64,000 nucleotides of DNA from Stemphylium vesicarium (taxonomy: Eukaryota > Ascomycota > Dothideomycetes > Pleosporales > Pleosporaceae): assembly GCA_004380135.1 (NCBI GenBank), contig QXCR01000032.1, positions 165,808 through 229,807 on the forward strand, in the 5' to 3' direction. Below are positions 43,656 through 54,283 of this stretch, piece by piece. Each line of letters opens with the position of its first letter. The first letter of the stretch is position 1. The position numbers were made by a program, and so were the translations under genes. Below the pieces are notes generated by a model that had not been told where the DNA came from, did not search any database, and saw only the letters and a program-made list of their open reading frames with translations.

Positions 43656-46600
43656 ATGCGACTCTTACACTACACAAGTGGCGGCGAGCTTGCCTGGACA
43701 AAGGACCTGATCGGTGATGATAAGATCCCGTCCTACGCGATACTCTCTCATACCTGGGACGAGGGACAAGAAGTGACCTTCGACGATCTGATGAAGAACA
43801 CCGGAAAGAGCAAAACAGGATACGACAAAATCCGCTTTTGCGCATCACAGGCGAAGCGTGATGGTCTGTACTACTTCTGGATAGACACGTGCTGCATCAA
43901 CCAGTCGAACAATGCAGAACTTTCGGAAGCGATCATTTCTATGTTTCGCTGGTACAAAAATGCAGAAAGGTGCTACGTGTATCTTTCTGATATTTCTAGC
44001 AAGCCTACCGGAGAAGGCGGCGATGCGCACAGGAAGCGGAAACCTGTGATTAGGAAGAGCAGGTGGTTTTTGAGAGGCTGGACACTTCAAGAGCTTATCG
44101 CTCCAGCATCCGTTGAGTTTTTCTCCAAGGATGGAGAGCGGCTTGGTGACAAGGAGTCTCTGAAGCAGACTCTTCATGAGATCACTGGCATCGCTATGCA
44201 AGCGCTTGAAGGCAGTCCAATGACATGCTTTACTGTGGACGAACGTATGCTGTGGGCACAAGGACGCAACACGAAGCGCGAGGAAGACGAAGCGTACTCT
44301 CTTCTAGGCATCTTCGACGTTCAGATGCCGCTTCTATACGGCGAAGGGCGGCAGAAGGCCATGGATCGATTGCGAAAAGAGGTCAAAGAATACCACTCTA
44401 TTAATCTACCAATTGTAATAGGCGCCTCTTTCGGCTCCCACAACGAAGAGCACAACGCACGATGTTTACCAAACACACGCACCGAGCTGCTAGACGAGAT
44501 CACATCATGGGCGAACAGCAAGGATGGCAAGTCCATATTCTGGCTGAGTGGCATGGCGGGCACGGGAAAGTCAACGATAGCACGGACGGTCGCTCAGTCG
44601 TTCGCTAGCCGTGGTCAGCTCGGAGCAAGCTTCTTCTTCAAGAAAGGCGAGGGCGAGTGCGGCAATGCCTCACGGTTCTTTACCACCATCGCCACTGGTC
44701 TAGTCGCCTGCGAGCCCAGCATGCTACCTGGTATCAGGAAGACCCTTAATGAAGATTCGACTATCGCTCATAAAGCTCTAAAAGATCAGTTCGAGAAGCT
44801 GATACTGCAGCCACTCCTAGGAATAAAGCAGACTCGCTCGCGGGCCTTGGCGCGTGTTATCGTGATCGACGCGCTGGACGAATGTGAGCGAGAAGCCGAT
44901 ATTCGAACGATCCTCCAGCTGCTCGCTCAGACGAAAGACGTTCGCCAGGTGCCACTGCGGATCGTGGTGACTAGCCGGCCAGAGCTCCATATCCGCCTGG
45001 GCTTCAGGGAGATGCCAAATGGCACATACCAGGATCTTGTCCTCCACGAAGTACCGAGGCGCACGATTGAACACGACATCCGTCTGTTCCTGGAGCATGA
45101 GCTCGGTGTGATACGAAAAGAACGCAAGTTGGCCTCAGACTGGCCAGCGCAACAGCAGATCCTCGCGCTAGTTGAACTGGCTGTGCCGCTGTTCATCTAC
45201 GCTGCCACCGTGTGTCGGTATGTTGGTAGCAAAGGAAGCAGTCCCACAGCTTTTCTGAACAAGGTGCTGCAGTATCAAAAGGCGACCTTTTCGCAGCTAG
45301 ATCGGACCTATCTCCCTGTGCTCGATCAGCTGCTTAGTGAGCAGGACGAAGACGAGAAGGAAATGTGGCTTCAGGCTTTCCGGGAAGTTGTAGGCAGTGT
45401 TGTTTTGCTCGAAAGCCCGCTCTCTGTTGTCTCACTTGCCCGGCTGCTTCAAGTCCCACAAGAGGAGATCCAGTGCCGACTCGACTCTTTGCACTCTGTT
45501 CTTAGTGTTCCTGACAGCGATGACGCGCCTATTCGTCTTTTGCACTTGTCCTTTCGCGAGTTCCTCATCGACCCTCAGAAGCAGGGAAAGAGCCTGTTCT
45601 GGGTGGATAAGAAAATCACGCACAAGAAGCTCGCCTCTTGTTGCCTTGAGCTTATGTCTGGACCAAGCGGCCTACACCAAGACATGTGCAGCCTCTCAGA
45701 GCCCGGGGTCCTAAGAAGCGAGATCGACGAAGGTACGATTATTAGCAGCCTGCTACCTGACCTGCAGTATGCGTGTCGTTACTGGGTCGATCATCTCAAA
45801 CAGGGTCAGCAAGATATCCTCGATAGAGACACGATCCACCTCTTTCTGCAGAAGCACCTTCTTCATTGGCTCGAGGCCATGAGCCTTATAAGAGAATCGA
45901 ACAGATGCGTCGACTTGCTCGACAGCCTTCAGGCACTTGCCGGCGTAAGATCTCTACAAAAAAAACCTTCCTACTATGCTAACGTGCAACGCAGCCATCT
46001 GCGAAACTAGTTTCAGACTTCCTTTACGACGCTAAGCGGTTCGTGCTGCGGTTCCAATCTGTGCTTACAGATGCGCCACTGCAAACCTACTACTCCGCGC
46101 TGGTGTTCGCACCAGAGAGGAGCGTAACACGAAAAACTTTTGTAGATCAAGTGCTAGAAAGGGTCAAGATGCTTTCTAGGAAAGAAACAAACTGGGACGC
46201 GTGCCGCAGCACGCTCGAGGGCCATTCTTCGTATGTCAGCGCGGTGGCCTTCTCGCCAGACGGGCAGCTGGTCGCGTCGGCATCTGATGACAAGACAGTA
46301 CGGCTGTGGGAGGCGGCCACAGGGACGTGTCGCAGCACGCTCGAGGGCCATTCCGACCATGTCACGGCGGTGACCTTCTCGCCAAACGGGCAGCTGGTCG
46401 CGTCGGCATCTGACGACAAGACAGTGCGGCTGTGGGAAGCGGCCACAGGGATGTGTCGCAGCACGCTCGAGGGTCATTCCGACCATGTTACGGCGATGGC
46501 CTTCTCGCCAGACGGGCAGCTAGTCGCGTCGGCATCTGGCGACAAGACAGTGCGGCTGTGGGAGGTGGCGACGGGGACGTGTCGCAGCACGCTCGAGGAC

Positions 46601-48268
46601 CATCCCTCGTGGATCATGGCGATGACCTTCTCGCCAAACGGGCAGCTGGTCGCATCAGCATCTAGCGACAAGACAGTGCGGCTGTGGGAGGTGGCCACAA
46701 GGACGTGTCGCAACACGCTCCAGGGCCATTCCCACCATGTCACGGCGGTGGCCTTCTCGCCAGACGGACGGCTGGTCGCGTCGGCATCTAGCGACAAGAC
46801 AGTACGGCTGTGGGAGGTGGCCACAGGGAAGTATCGTAGCACGCTCCAGGGCCATTCCAGGGAAGTCACGGCGGTGACCTTCTCGCCAAACGGGCAGCTG
46901 GTCGCGTCGGCATCTGACGACAAAACAGTACGGCTGTGGGAGGCGGCCACAGGGACGTGTCGCAGCACGCTCGAGGGTCATTCTGACCATGTTACGGCGA
47001 TGGCCTTCTCGCCAGACGGGCAGCTGGTCGCGTCGGCATCTGGCGACAAGACAGTACGGCTGTGGGAGGCGGCCACAGGGAAGTGTCGCAGCACGCTCGA
47101 GGACCATTCCAGGGAAGTCAGGGCGGTGGCCTTCTCGCCAGACGGACGGCTGGTCGCATCGGCATCTGGCGACAAGACAGTGCGGCTGTGGGAAGCGGCG
47201 ACGAGGCCGTGTCGCAGCACGCTCGAGGGCCATTCCGACTATGTCACGGCGGTGACCTTCTCGCCAGACGGGCAGCTAGTCGCGTCGGCATCTAGCGACA
47301 AGACAGTACGGCTGTGGGAGGTGGCCACAGGGACGTGTCGCAGTACACTCGAGGGCCATTCTTCCTATGTCAACGCGGTGGTCTTCTCGCCAGACGGGCA
47401 GCTAGTCGCGTCGGTATCTTACGATAGCACAGTGCGGCTGTGGGAGGCGGCGACGGGGACGTGTCGCAGCACGCTCGAGGACCATTCCAGGGAAGTCAGG
47501 GCGGTGGCCTTCTCGCCAGACGGGCAGCTAGTCGCGTCGGTATCTTACGATAGGACAGTGCGGCTGTGGGAGGCGGCGACGGGGACGTGTCGCAACATGC
47601 TTAAGGGCTATTCTTCTGTTATTAACGTGGTGGCCCTCTCGCCAGACAGGCAGCTGGTCGCGTCGGTATCTTACGATAGGACAGTGCGGCTGTTGGAGGC
47701 GGCGACGAGGCCGTGTCGCAGCACGCTCGATGGCCATTCCGACGATATCACGGCGGTGGCCGTCTCGCCAGACAGGCAGCTGGTCGCGTCGGCATCTAGC
47801 GACAAGACAGTACGGCTGTGGGAGGCGGCCACAGGGACGTGTCGCAGCACGCTCCAGGGCCATGCCTACTATGTCTGGGCGTTGGCTTTCTCGCCAGACG
47901 GGCAGCTAGTCGCGTCGGCATCTGGCGACAAGACAGTATGGCTGTGGGAGGCGGCGACAGGGACGTGTCGCAGCAAGCTCGAAAGCCCTTCTGGGTACAT
48001 CAATTATATCGATTTCTCGGCAGATGGCCAGGTACTTCACACGGATAAGGGCGATATTCCTTTGCCCCAAACTCCTTATGCCACATCGCTCTCAAGGCCA
48101 CAGCAGCAGTCCTTCTACGTTGTAGTGCAGGATCAGTGGATATTGTGCAACCAGCTACATGCTCTGTGGCTTCCGCCAGAGTATCGAGCAAGCTCGACCG
48201 CTGTACGCGAGGACATAGCTTGTCTGGGGCTTGTATCTGGTCGTGTGGTTCTGCTCAGAATTCTTTAG
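43656..48268 (+). CDS. HET-NACHT-WD40 NLR (STAND) protein
   Basis: Exons are 43656-45944 and 45995-48268, giving 1520 aa. The 50-nt intron is GTAAGA, branch GCTAAC, GCAG. Splicing removes the apparent stop between the NACHT and WD40 halves and creates PSAKLVSDFLYDAKRFVLRF, the usual connector. Domains: HET (1-180; YAILSHTW, WIDTCCINQ, RGWTLQELIAP), which in this family triggers cell death; NACHT (about 290-600; P-loop GMAGTGKST at 299-307; Walker B VIVIDALDEC at 401-410); helical region to 835; 14 WD40 repeats (837-1424) plus a degenerate 15th and a C-terminal cap. The architecture matches Podospora het-d/het-e type incompatibility proteins, which oligomerise on ligand recognition. The gene is open throughout and sits inside a TIR-bounded element. 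Confidence 0.92.
46214..47977 (+). repeat. 14 tandem WD40 units of 126 bp
   Basis: Fourteen units of exactly 126 bp (42 codons) start at 46214, each opening with L-(E/Q/K/D)-(G/D)-(H/Y). A framework such as FSPDGQLVASAS and DKTVRLWE is almost invariant. Variation concentrates at positions 5-8 and 10 of the unit (SSYVSAV, SDHVTAV, SREVTAV, PSWIMAM and so on), at the residue before DKTV (D, G, S, Y) and near TGTCRST. Units 2/6, 3/7 and 8/11 are close pairs, suggesting unequal exchange. Fourteen units would make two seven-bladed propellers. Confidence 0.95.
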
Positions 48269-48837
48269 CGCAATACATCAATCATTAGCTTTTTACGATA
48301 GGCACAGTGTATGTAGAATTTACAGGATGCGACGACATTTGTTCAATATATAAGTCATATTGTTAGCAGTCTTGTTCGATAAGGTCCTAGGTTTAGAGTT
48401 GATAGGGTCGGACCACCTGCTAGAGTCAAGCCACTGTTCCGACAACCGCTAGAAATAGATCACGCGGCGATGATTAACATCAGACATATGGGGCCACGTA
48501 GCGCAAGCCGAGGTACCGATCACTACAGCGACCTTGTATAAACATAGGCGTCGCAGCCGCCACGAGGCTAGATATGACTTACCGCGCTGTTATGTAATCT
48601 CTAGGACTTAGTAACACTATTTCACAAGTACTGTAGACGCTGAGAGCCAATACACAGTGCTGCAGCGAAGCAACAATGTTAAACACGAAAAGAGAATTGC
48701 TCGTAACTTTTGAACAGAGGCGGCAATAGCAGCGTACCTTTTAGATGGAAGGAGTGGGAGGTGTTTAGAAATAGCCCTGATATCTCATTAATAAAGGCTT
48801 ATAGCTATTATTAACATGTGCGTAGAAAGCGATCTAT

Positions 48838-48902
48838 TGAAAGTCAAAGTACCCCTCATTTGTCCTAGCACGGCTGGTGTCCCAGCACTCAGGGAGGGAC
48901 GT
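48838..48902 (-). repeat. right terminal inverted repeat, 65 bp
   Basis: It starts TGAAAGTCAAAGTACCCCTC and ends CTCAGGGAGGGACGT. It is the reverse complement of the left terminal repeat with about four differences clustered in the middle. A TA dinucleotide follows. Confidence 0.85.
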
Positions 48903-49508
48903 TACTCATTGCTGTGAGTTTAACATTGAGGTTCTCAGTAAGCCCACTGAGGTCCTAGTGTAGGTCATAAGACCGATTGAGAATCTCAGTGGTATCTTGC
49001 ATTATGGCAGTCTGCTGAAAACTTCTAGGGGTTAATATATGCCCGGAGCATACACCGAGTGAACATACAAGGTCACCGATTGGAAAGACAGCTGGAGAGC
49101 ATCTTTGTAGGCCTGTATCTCCTGCCTATAGAAGGTGGTCTGCTCGTTGGCATCTTTGAGTCTTATACCGCGTCGTATATCATCTAGTAATACCACTTCC
49201 TTATTTTTTGCGATAAGAAGCTCTTCCAATCTTTCAAGGCCTTCGCACCCGTCAGCCAAGGTCACCCTCAGCGCTGACTAATGAGCACCGATGTGACCCG
49301 TCAACGGTGCTCGACCATCCAACTCTTCGAAACCGTCTTCGATCAGATCGAGAACGGCTTTGAGAGATTCGAGATCTGTCAGCATTGCATTTACGTTGTT
49401 GTTGTTGGGCTCATCGCATCCACTACGTAGCCGTTTGAGCTCGACAGCTGCTTTGGCCGCTAGGTTGCTACGTGTAATGATGCCAAATGTGATGGAAAAT
49501 GGATCCAT

Positions 49509-50593
49509 AGTGACAATGACGGGGTAGTCGAATAAAGAAGTGTGAGGATTCCAAGCCGGAAGCTGCGAGCGCAAATGTATGTGCCAGCTTTAACGGCTGT
49601 GCAGCGGGGTACGCAGCTTTCAGTTCGAGGCTGAGACCTATCCTGCGAGGTGCTGCGGCGACACATATTGCACTGCCAATTCTTCTCCTGCAGTTCAGCG
49701 GCGCAGCACTGACATGCATGGATTAATGTAGGGGCTCAGTTGCGCACCCATTTCGGGAGTAGACTGGAAGAAATTCGCACTCAAGGCTTTCTGAGCCTTA
49801 GGGCTGAGTTCATACTTTTGCCAAAGCTGGAGACTGGCATGCCTTTTCTGAATCCGTCCTGGAAAGAGATGACGCGGGGATGATGGTACAGGGAAAGACG
49901 TGCCGCGGACGACGAGTAGGGAAATCGGAGGTAAATATGTTTGGCTCGAATCCAGCTTTATGACCCCAAACGTGCTAAGTATCTGGCTCTTCATTGTTGG
50001 CGTGAACGAGAAGCATGTACAGGCCGTGACGTACTGAACGGAAGTGGGGTTCCCGCTAGCGCTGGTCTTGCAAAAGCCTTCAAATCTGGGAAAGCGCCAA
50101 CACCTATTCATCATTGATTCATCGAAACCATGACCGGATTCTATGCATGATCTTACGAGAAATTTAGCCCCGTGTCTTTCTCTGAAGCGGGATGTTGCTT
50201 GATAGGTGACGGCAGTCAATGTAGAGCAGGTAAACACCAACGAAAAGGCCAGCAACGACGCGATGCCTCTCAGTTTATGGCAGCAGCATGGAAAACTACA
50301 AAATTCTGCCACAATAGGGTACCAGTCACCTTTGTAGGTGCGATAGGCCCTGGACGTTTGTAAGAAGGATATTTGAATTTGGTAGTAATTATTAGGTCCC
50401 GAGGTCCCTTGCGCTCTGATTGGACACCTGGTCCATCTCGACCACGAGCGACCTGAACATGCCCCGCGCAACGTCTGAACTAGTCGACATGGACAGGAAA
50501 CTTCAGTTATAGGGTATCGCTTGCTTTAGAACCCCGAATTTTTTCCTGGGTCGACGGGAGCCGTTGATTGAAAACGTCGATTGTTTGCTGCCG
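49509..50593. other. intergenic region between the interrupted gene and the MFS gene
   Basis: A long minus-strand frame (49695-50471) occurs but has no ATG in its first half and no recognised domain, so it is not called. Otherwise nothing is seen. Confidence 0.45.
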
Positions 50594-52128
50594 TTACATC
50601 TTGACCCACACAGGCTTTCCTCCCTGCCTCCTTTTCGCCTCACGAGCAGCGAGAATGATAAGTCCTCCAGCGACCAGCACACTGCCTGAGAATGCCTGTG
50701 CACCAGCATATGAGCCCCCGTTCGAACTGATGAGAACACCACATATCGGAGATCCCAGCAACGCGCCGACGCCGATGGCGGCGAACACGATACCAAATGA
50801 CGCACCCATTTTTGACATGTCAGAAATGATGACGGGAACGATGGCAAGGGATAGCGACTGCACTCCGCCGACGGACATGCTGTAGAAGGCTGTCCAGGCG
50901 TAAAGCCCGGGCGTAGAATGTACCGGTATCCATGTGTACATGCACAATGCCGAAGCGAATACGAAGCCGATGAACACATTCATGGTACCTAAGTACCGCG
51001 CAAGGGCCCCCGGAAGCAATCTTCCTGCAAACCCGATACCATTGAGCGTAAGCGTAAGGTTGAGCGAGTCGGCGTAGGACATGCCTCGCTTCTCGCGCGC
51101 ATACGAGCTGAGGAAGAAAAAGGGGAAGAAGACGCCGAGGAAAGCCTGGTCAAAGGTGAGCAAGAATCCGACATGTCAAAGCGTGGAGAATACTGACCAG
51201 AAAGCTTCCAACAAGGAGAAAATTAAATGCCGGCTGTTTGAACACGGACAGATCCACAATAGGACCGGATTTCTTGGGGCCCTGCTTTGGCCTACCGCAG
51301 ACGAGAGCAACGGCGAAAGTGGCCAACTGGATGAAGCCAATCGCTCTCAAAGTCCATCCGAAGCCGATTGAGGGTAACAACGTCCTGACCATGCTAGGAT
51401 AAATGAGACCTCCCGTCACGCTTCCGCACGCTGCGATACCCACGACAAGCGCCAGCCTTTTCTTGAAATACCCTGCTACCATGGTCGACATGGGCGTAAG
51501 CAGGCATCCATTGCCCAAGCCTGTGCAAACTCCCTGGGCAAGGATGATCTGCCAGTATGTGCTGCTGATGGATGTCATGAAAGTCCCGAGCATGACCAGG
51601 AGCACGCCAACAGTGATCACCACCCGATAGTAGCCCGCGTCTGTGAGCCGCCCACTGGCGATACCGGTGAAGAAGAGTAGGAACACGGCTATGGAGCCGA
51701 CCCAGGCAATGTCAGATCGTGTTTGGTGCAGAGTTTCGACATAGTATGTTTGGAATGCACCGAATGAAATTATGATACCCCTTTTTGTAATGGTCAGCAT
51801 GATCTTGCAATCGAGCTCACGAGGGTGATTGCTTACCATGTGTTCATGATGGCGAGAAAAAATGCCAATACTGGACGTTTACATTAGAAGTGAACACGCC
51901 CGTTCTCATGAGAGACTACTGACCAGATAGCCATGCGACCAAGCCACCTTCAGGGGCCTCACGTGCAACAAAAGTGTCGTCAGGCCGTTCATCGCTCAGG
52001 GCCGTGTTCGAAAGGTTTGCTGCACCAACAACTCCGTCTGCATGTCGAGACGGACTTGGTGTCGCAACGGAATTCTTGCTCTCGCAATCGGCCATACCGT
52101 CGTTCTGCCCCTTCTCGTGTCTGTTCAT
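50594..52128 (-). CDS. MFS transporter, monocarboxylate transporter-like (MCT/MCH family)
   Basis: Exons are 52128-51924, 51870-51837, 51780-51198 and 51145-50594, giving 457 aa. All introns are GT-AG (53-57 nt); the second exon is only 34 nt and lies inside membrane helix 1. A hydrophilic N-tail of about 60 residues leads to PEGGLVAWLS, the typical MCT-type opening. Twelve helices follow, with SGRLTDAGYYR (loop 2-3), the GNGCLLTPMSTMVAGYFKKR region and a central loop GRPKQGPKKSGP before helix 7. Related fungal proteins transport riboflavin, carboxylates or unknown metabolites; the substrate cannot be told. A basic tail closes the protein. It lies near a hydrolase and a Zn2Cys6 regulator. Confidence 0.88.
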
Positions 52129-52886
52129 TGAAAACAAATATTGAAATTCGCGCTTCCTTGTGGTTTGACGGCGTTTTGGTGCGTTCAGTAAAAGATCCAA
52201 GTGTTTGTATTGAACATGGTGAGATTTGACAGAGGAAACATATATACCATTTCCTACTCAGCTTTGAAATCATAAGCTAGCAGTACTGTATGAGTTCTTC
52301 CATCTGTCTTCGTGCGAGCTCGAACGTTTCCACGCTAATCCCAATCGGGCACCAAAAGCCGACCCACTTATACTACCATCTTTACTCACGAAGACACCGA
52401 TGCGTAGAATTGCGAAGAAATTTGTGAAGATTCGTTGTGGGCTGCAAGCTTCTGGAATCGAGTGTGGAATTGGCTGTATATTGTTCTTGTGTGGCGATAG
52501 GACGAAGTTCAGGTAGGTAAGTTTTCGGGTATGCAACATCCGCCTATGAGGACAGGTCCAACGTCGAAAGGTATCGAGTGAAGTATTAAGGAGGTATTAT
52601 CGTCTGAGGTACTTTTTTCGTATGGAAAGTTGCTTGCGGAGGTGCAAGAATGAAAATTGCTCTGCTGACAGCGAGTATTCGACATAGGTGGTCTGTGGTA
52701 CTGCTGTCTTAGCGCTAATCACAAGGCGCATTGGGTTGTGGTGTGGAATTGACAAAGGAATTATTCATTGAAACACGACACCATAAGTTGGAGTCAAACA
52801 GGGCTCTTCACTTTGCTGCATTCACTTGTTTTGATTGGAATTTCGAGGTCGATCATATACACTGCCCGTATGAACCCTAGATCTCC
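52129..52886. other. intergenic region
   Basis: Upstream region of the MFS gene and 3' flank of the hydrolase gene. No gene is recognised. Confidence 0.5.
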
Positions 52887-53798
52887 TCAGTTGATCTCGA
52901 CTGCCTTTCCGGGCTCAAGCCAGCGGACCTTCTCCAAAATTCCCTCTTGCTTGAACTCTCCCCTGAGCCCCTCCTCATGCTGGGTGAAGTGATCCCAAGA
53001 TTCGTAGTGCATGGGCACGAGAACGTCAGCCTTGATGTCGCGCAGGATGTGAGCGGCCTGGAGACCATCCATGGTAATTTGTAAGACTCCACCTGGGTGC
53101 ACTTCTCCTTGCTCATTGTAGTCTTGGAAGGTCGCTTTACCGCAGTTCATAATGGCGACTGCGATATGGTACTTTGCCGCCATTTTGGCAAGCTCAGGTA
53201 TGTAGACGGTGTCTCCGGTGAAATAAACCGCGTTGGGTCGGCCATCGGGGGCGGTTCCGAAGCTTTCGGTGCTCAAGATGAACCCCACGCACTCATGGCC
53301 GGGCCAGTGCTTGCAGGGTGTAGCAGTGATGTGGAAAGTGGTTCCAGCGACGCGCACGTCCTTCTCCTCCCAGTCGCCAAAACCGAGAACACTAGGTCGC
53401 GGCGCAAGGTTCTTCGCACCATCTTTGGTGGTGACGACATTACGGCCGTCCAGGAGTCGGCGTCCGAGTTCGTCGAGGTTGTCGGGGTGATTTTCGTGGC
53501 TTAAGAGGACGGCGTCGATGTGAGGGAGCTGATCCATCTGGAGAGCAGGGTCATCGTGGACGCTGAGGGAATGTTTTCCACTGACATCCGGCCATGAACT
53601 TCCAGCAGGCGAGAAGAATGGATCGGTAAGAAAGCGGATGCCATCGATCTCGAGGATTGCCGTGGCGGTTCCGATATGCGTGATACGGACACTGTTCTTA
53701 AACGTGGAAGCAGACATGGCTATCGATTCTTGTCGTGGGCGTATTCGATGGGATGGCGTTTGCGATGGCTTGCCGTTGATTGCGAACGTTGATATCAT
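52887..53798 (-). CDS. metallo-beta-lactamase-fold hydrolase (UlaG-like)
   Basis: A single exon encodes 303 aa from ATG 53798 (MISTFAING). An inner ATG at 53717 (MSASTFKNS) would give a 276-residue form closer to family length. Metal-binding features: LLSHENHPDNLDELG (the HxxHxD block), TATPCKHWPGHE, AVYFTGDTVY and VPMHYESWDHF. This pattern is that of the UlaG-like/lactonase branch of the superfamily; the substrate is unknown. No signal peptide. It is divergent from the Zn2Cys6 gene, with 485 nt between the starts, which suggests that regulator may control it. Confidence 0.88.
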   Translation of the reverse strand: MISTFAINGKPSQTPSHRIRPRQESIAMSASTFKNSVRITHIGTATAILEIDGIRFLTDPFFSPAGSSWPDVSGKHSLSVHDDPALQMDQLPHIDAVLLSHENHPDNLDELGRRLLDGRNVVTTKDGAKNLAPRPSVLGFGDWEEKDVRVAGTTFHITATPCKHWPGHECVGFILSTESFGTAPDGRPNAVYFTGDTVYIPELAKMAAKYHIAVAIMNCGKATFQDYNEQGEVHPGGVLQITMDGLQAAHILRDIKADVLVPMHYESWDHFTQHEEGLRGEFKQEGILEKVRWLEPGKAVEIN

Positions 53799-54283
53799 TA
53801 ATGCTCCTCATGGTAACCCTTTGTGTCGATCGGGTTTATATGGTTCGGTTATGACAAGTGCCATCATAAAGGCGAGCGTACATCACTGAAAAGAAGCCGA
53901 TGAATAAGCATTAGATGCTTTATCAGCCAAATAGAAATTTCTAAAGCGTTTCGTAAAGAATATAGAAAGACAAGAATGTGGTACGGACGAGGCGTTGTCG
54001 GTGGACGGGCCCTAACCCAATTCCGTTCCGTATTCCGACCCACATGAAACGTTCCGATTGGCCAGGCATGATTTCCCTCACTGGTGCACTCTGCCTCGGA
54101 CCCCTAAACGCACGAACGCCTGACATAGCGGGCCGGGAGACGCATCATGATGTACATCCGTTGGCGTAGAGACGTTGCCTAAAAACGTTCTCTCTCTGCG
54201 CTACACGCTTCTGGACGCAAAACCCGACCCTCATCAACCACCGGCAGCAACGAAGAGCATCGAATCACCGAAGATCTATCCCA
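53799..54283. promoter_or_regulatory. divergent intergenic region of hydrolase and regulator genes
   Basis: 485 nt between two outward-facing start codons. No clear CGG-type inverted repeat for a Zn2Cys6 protein is obvious by eye. Nothing else is seen. Confidence 0.4.

Larger units (their letters stand above)
42950..48904. mobile_element. TIR-bounded element carrying a complete NLR gene
   Basis: The element is 42952-48902 (5951 bp), flanked by TA at 42950-42951 and 48903-48904. The termini are 65-bp inverted repeats starting ACGTCCCTCCCTGAGTGCTG with about four internal mismatches. The only gene inside is the HET-NACHT-WD40 gene (43656-48268). Neither 43017-43655 nor 48269-48837 encodes anything transposase-like. 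The TA duplication and TIRs fit a non-autonomous Tc1/mariner-superfamily element. The insertion splits a minus-strand gene; excision with one TA restores its frame across the junction (TAMS followed by MILSDQ). The alternative is two solitary TIR copies that happen to bracket the gene; the restored frame and equal arm lengths argue against it. Confidence 0.75.
41386..49508 (-). pseudogene. STAND-type N-terminal domain / Rho-family GTPase gene, interrupted by a 5.95-kb insertion
   Basis: The coding sense starts at ATG 49508 (MDPFSITFGIITRSN, the usual opening of fungal STAND N-terminal domains) and runs through KNKEVVLLDD and YKDALQLSFQS. After an intron it reaches TENLNVKLTAMS at 48905. It resumes at 42949 with ILSDQKGSRSEGVRR, a Ser/Pro-rich linker, then a GTPase: GDGACGKTCFL (P-loop), VPTLFENHV (switch I), WDTPGQEDFDRLRPLSY (switch II), FLLGFKQDLR, ECSSIRHEGT, with several introns and a stop at 41386. 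No CaaX box is seen. Four in-frame TAGs (49278-49280, 48955-48957, 42348-42350, 42043-42045) and the insertion make it non-functional. Each TAG could come from CAG or TGG by CpA-to-TpA change. Confidence 0.75.

Noticed and set aside
45945..46043. The TAG at 46008 as a break that makes the NLR a pseudogene or two genes
   Set aside because: A well-formed 50-nt intron removes it and joins both frames through a conserved connector.
46147..47863. Minus-strand frames across the WD40 array
   Set aside because: They are mirror frames of the 126-bp repeats.
42950..48904. The NLR-bearing segment as a Starship-type giant element
   Set aside because: It is far too small, has 65-bp inverted ends with TA duplication, and shows no tyrosine-recombinase gene.
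42043..49280. In-frame TAGs as evidence of stop-codon recoding
   Set aside because: TAG ends ordinary genes in the same window (Ca2+/H+ exchanger, NLR), and the host gene is disrupted anyway, so decay is simpler.
49695..50471. Minus-strand frame of about 258 codons with a hydrophobic stretch
   Set aside because: No ATG in the first half, no recognisable family, and composition like non-coding sequence.
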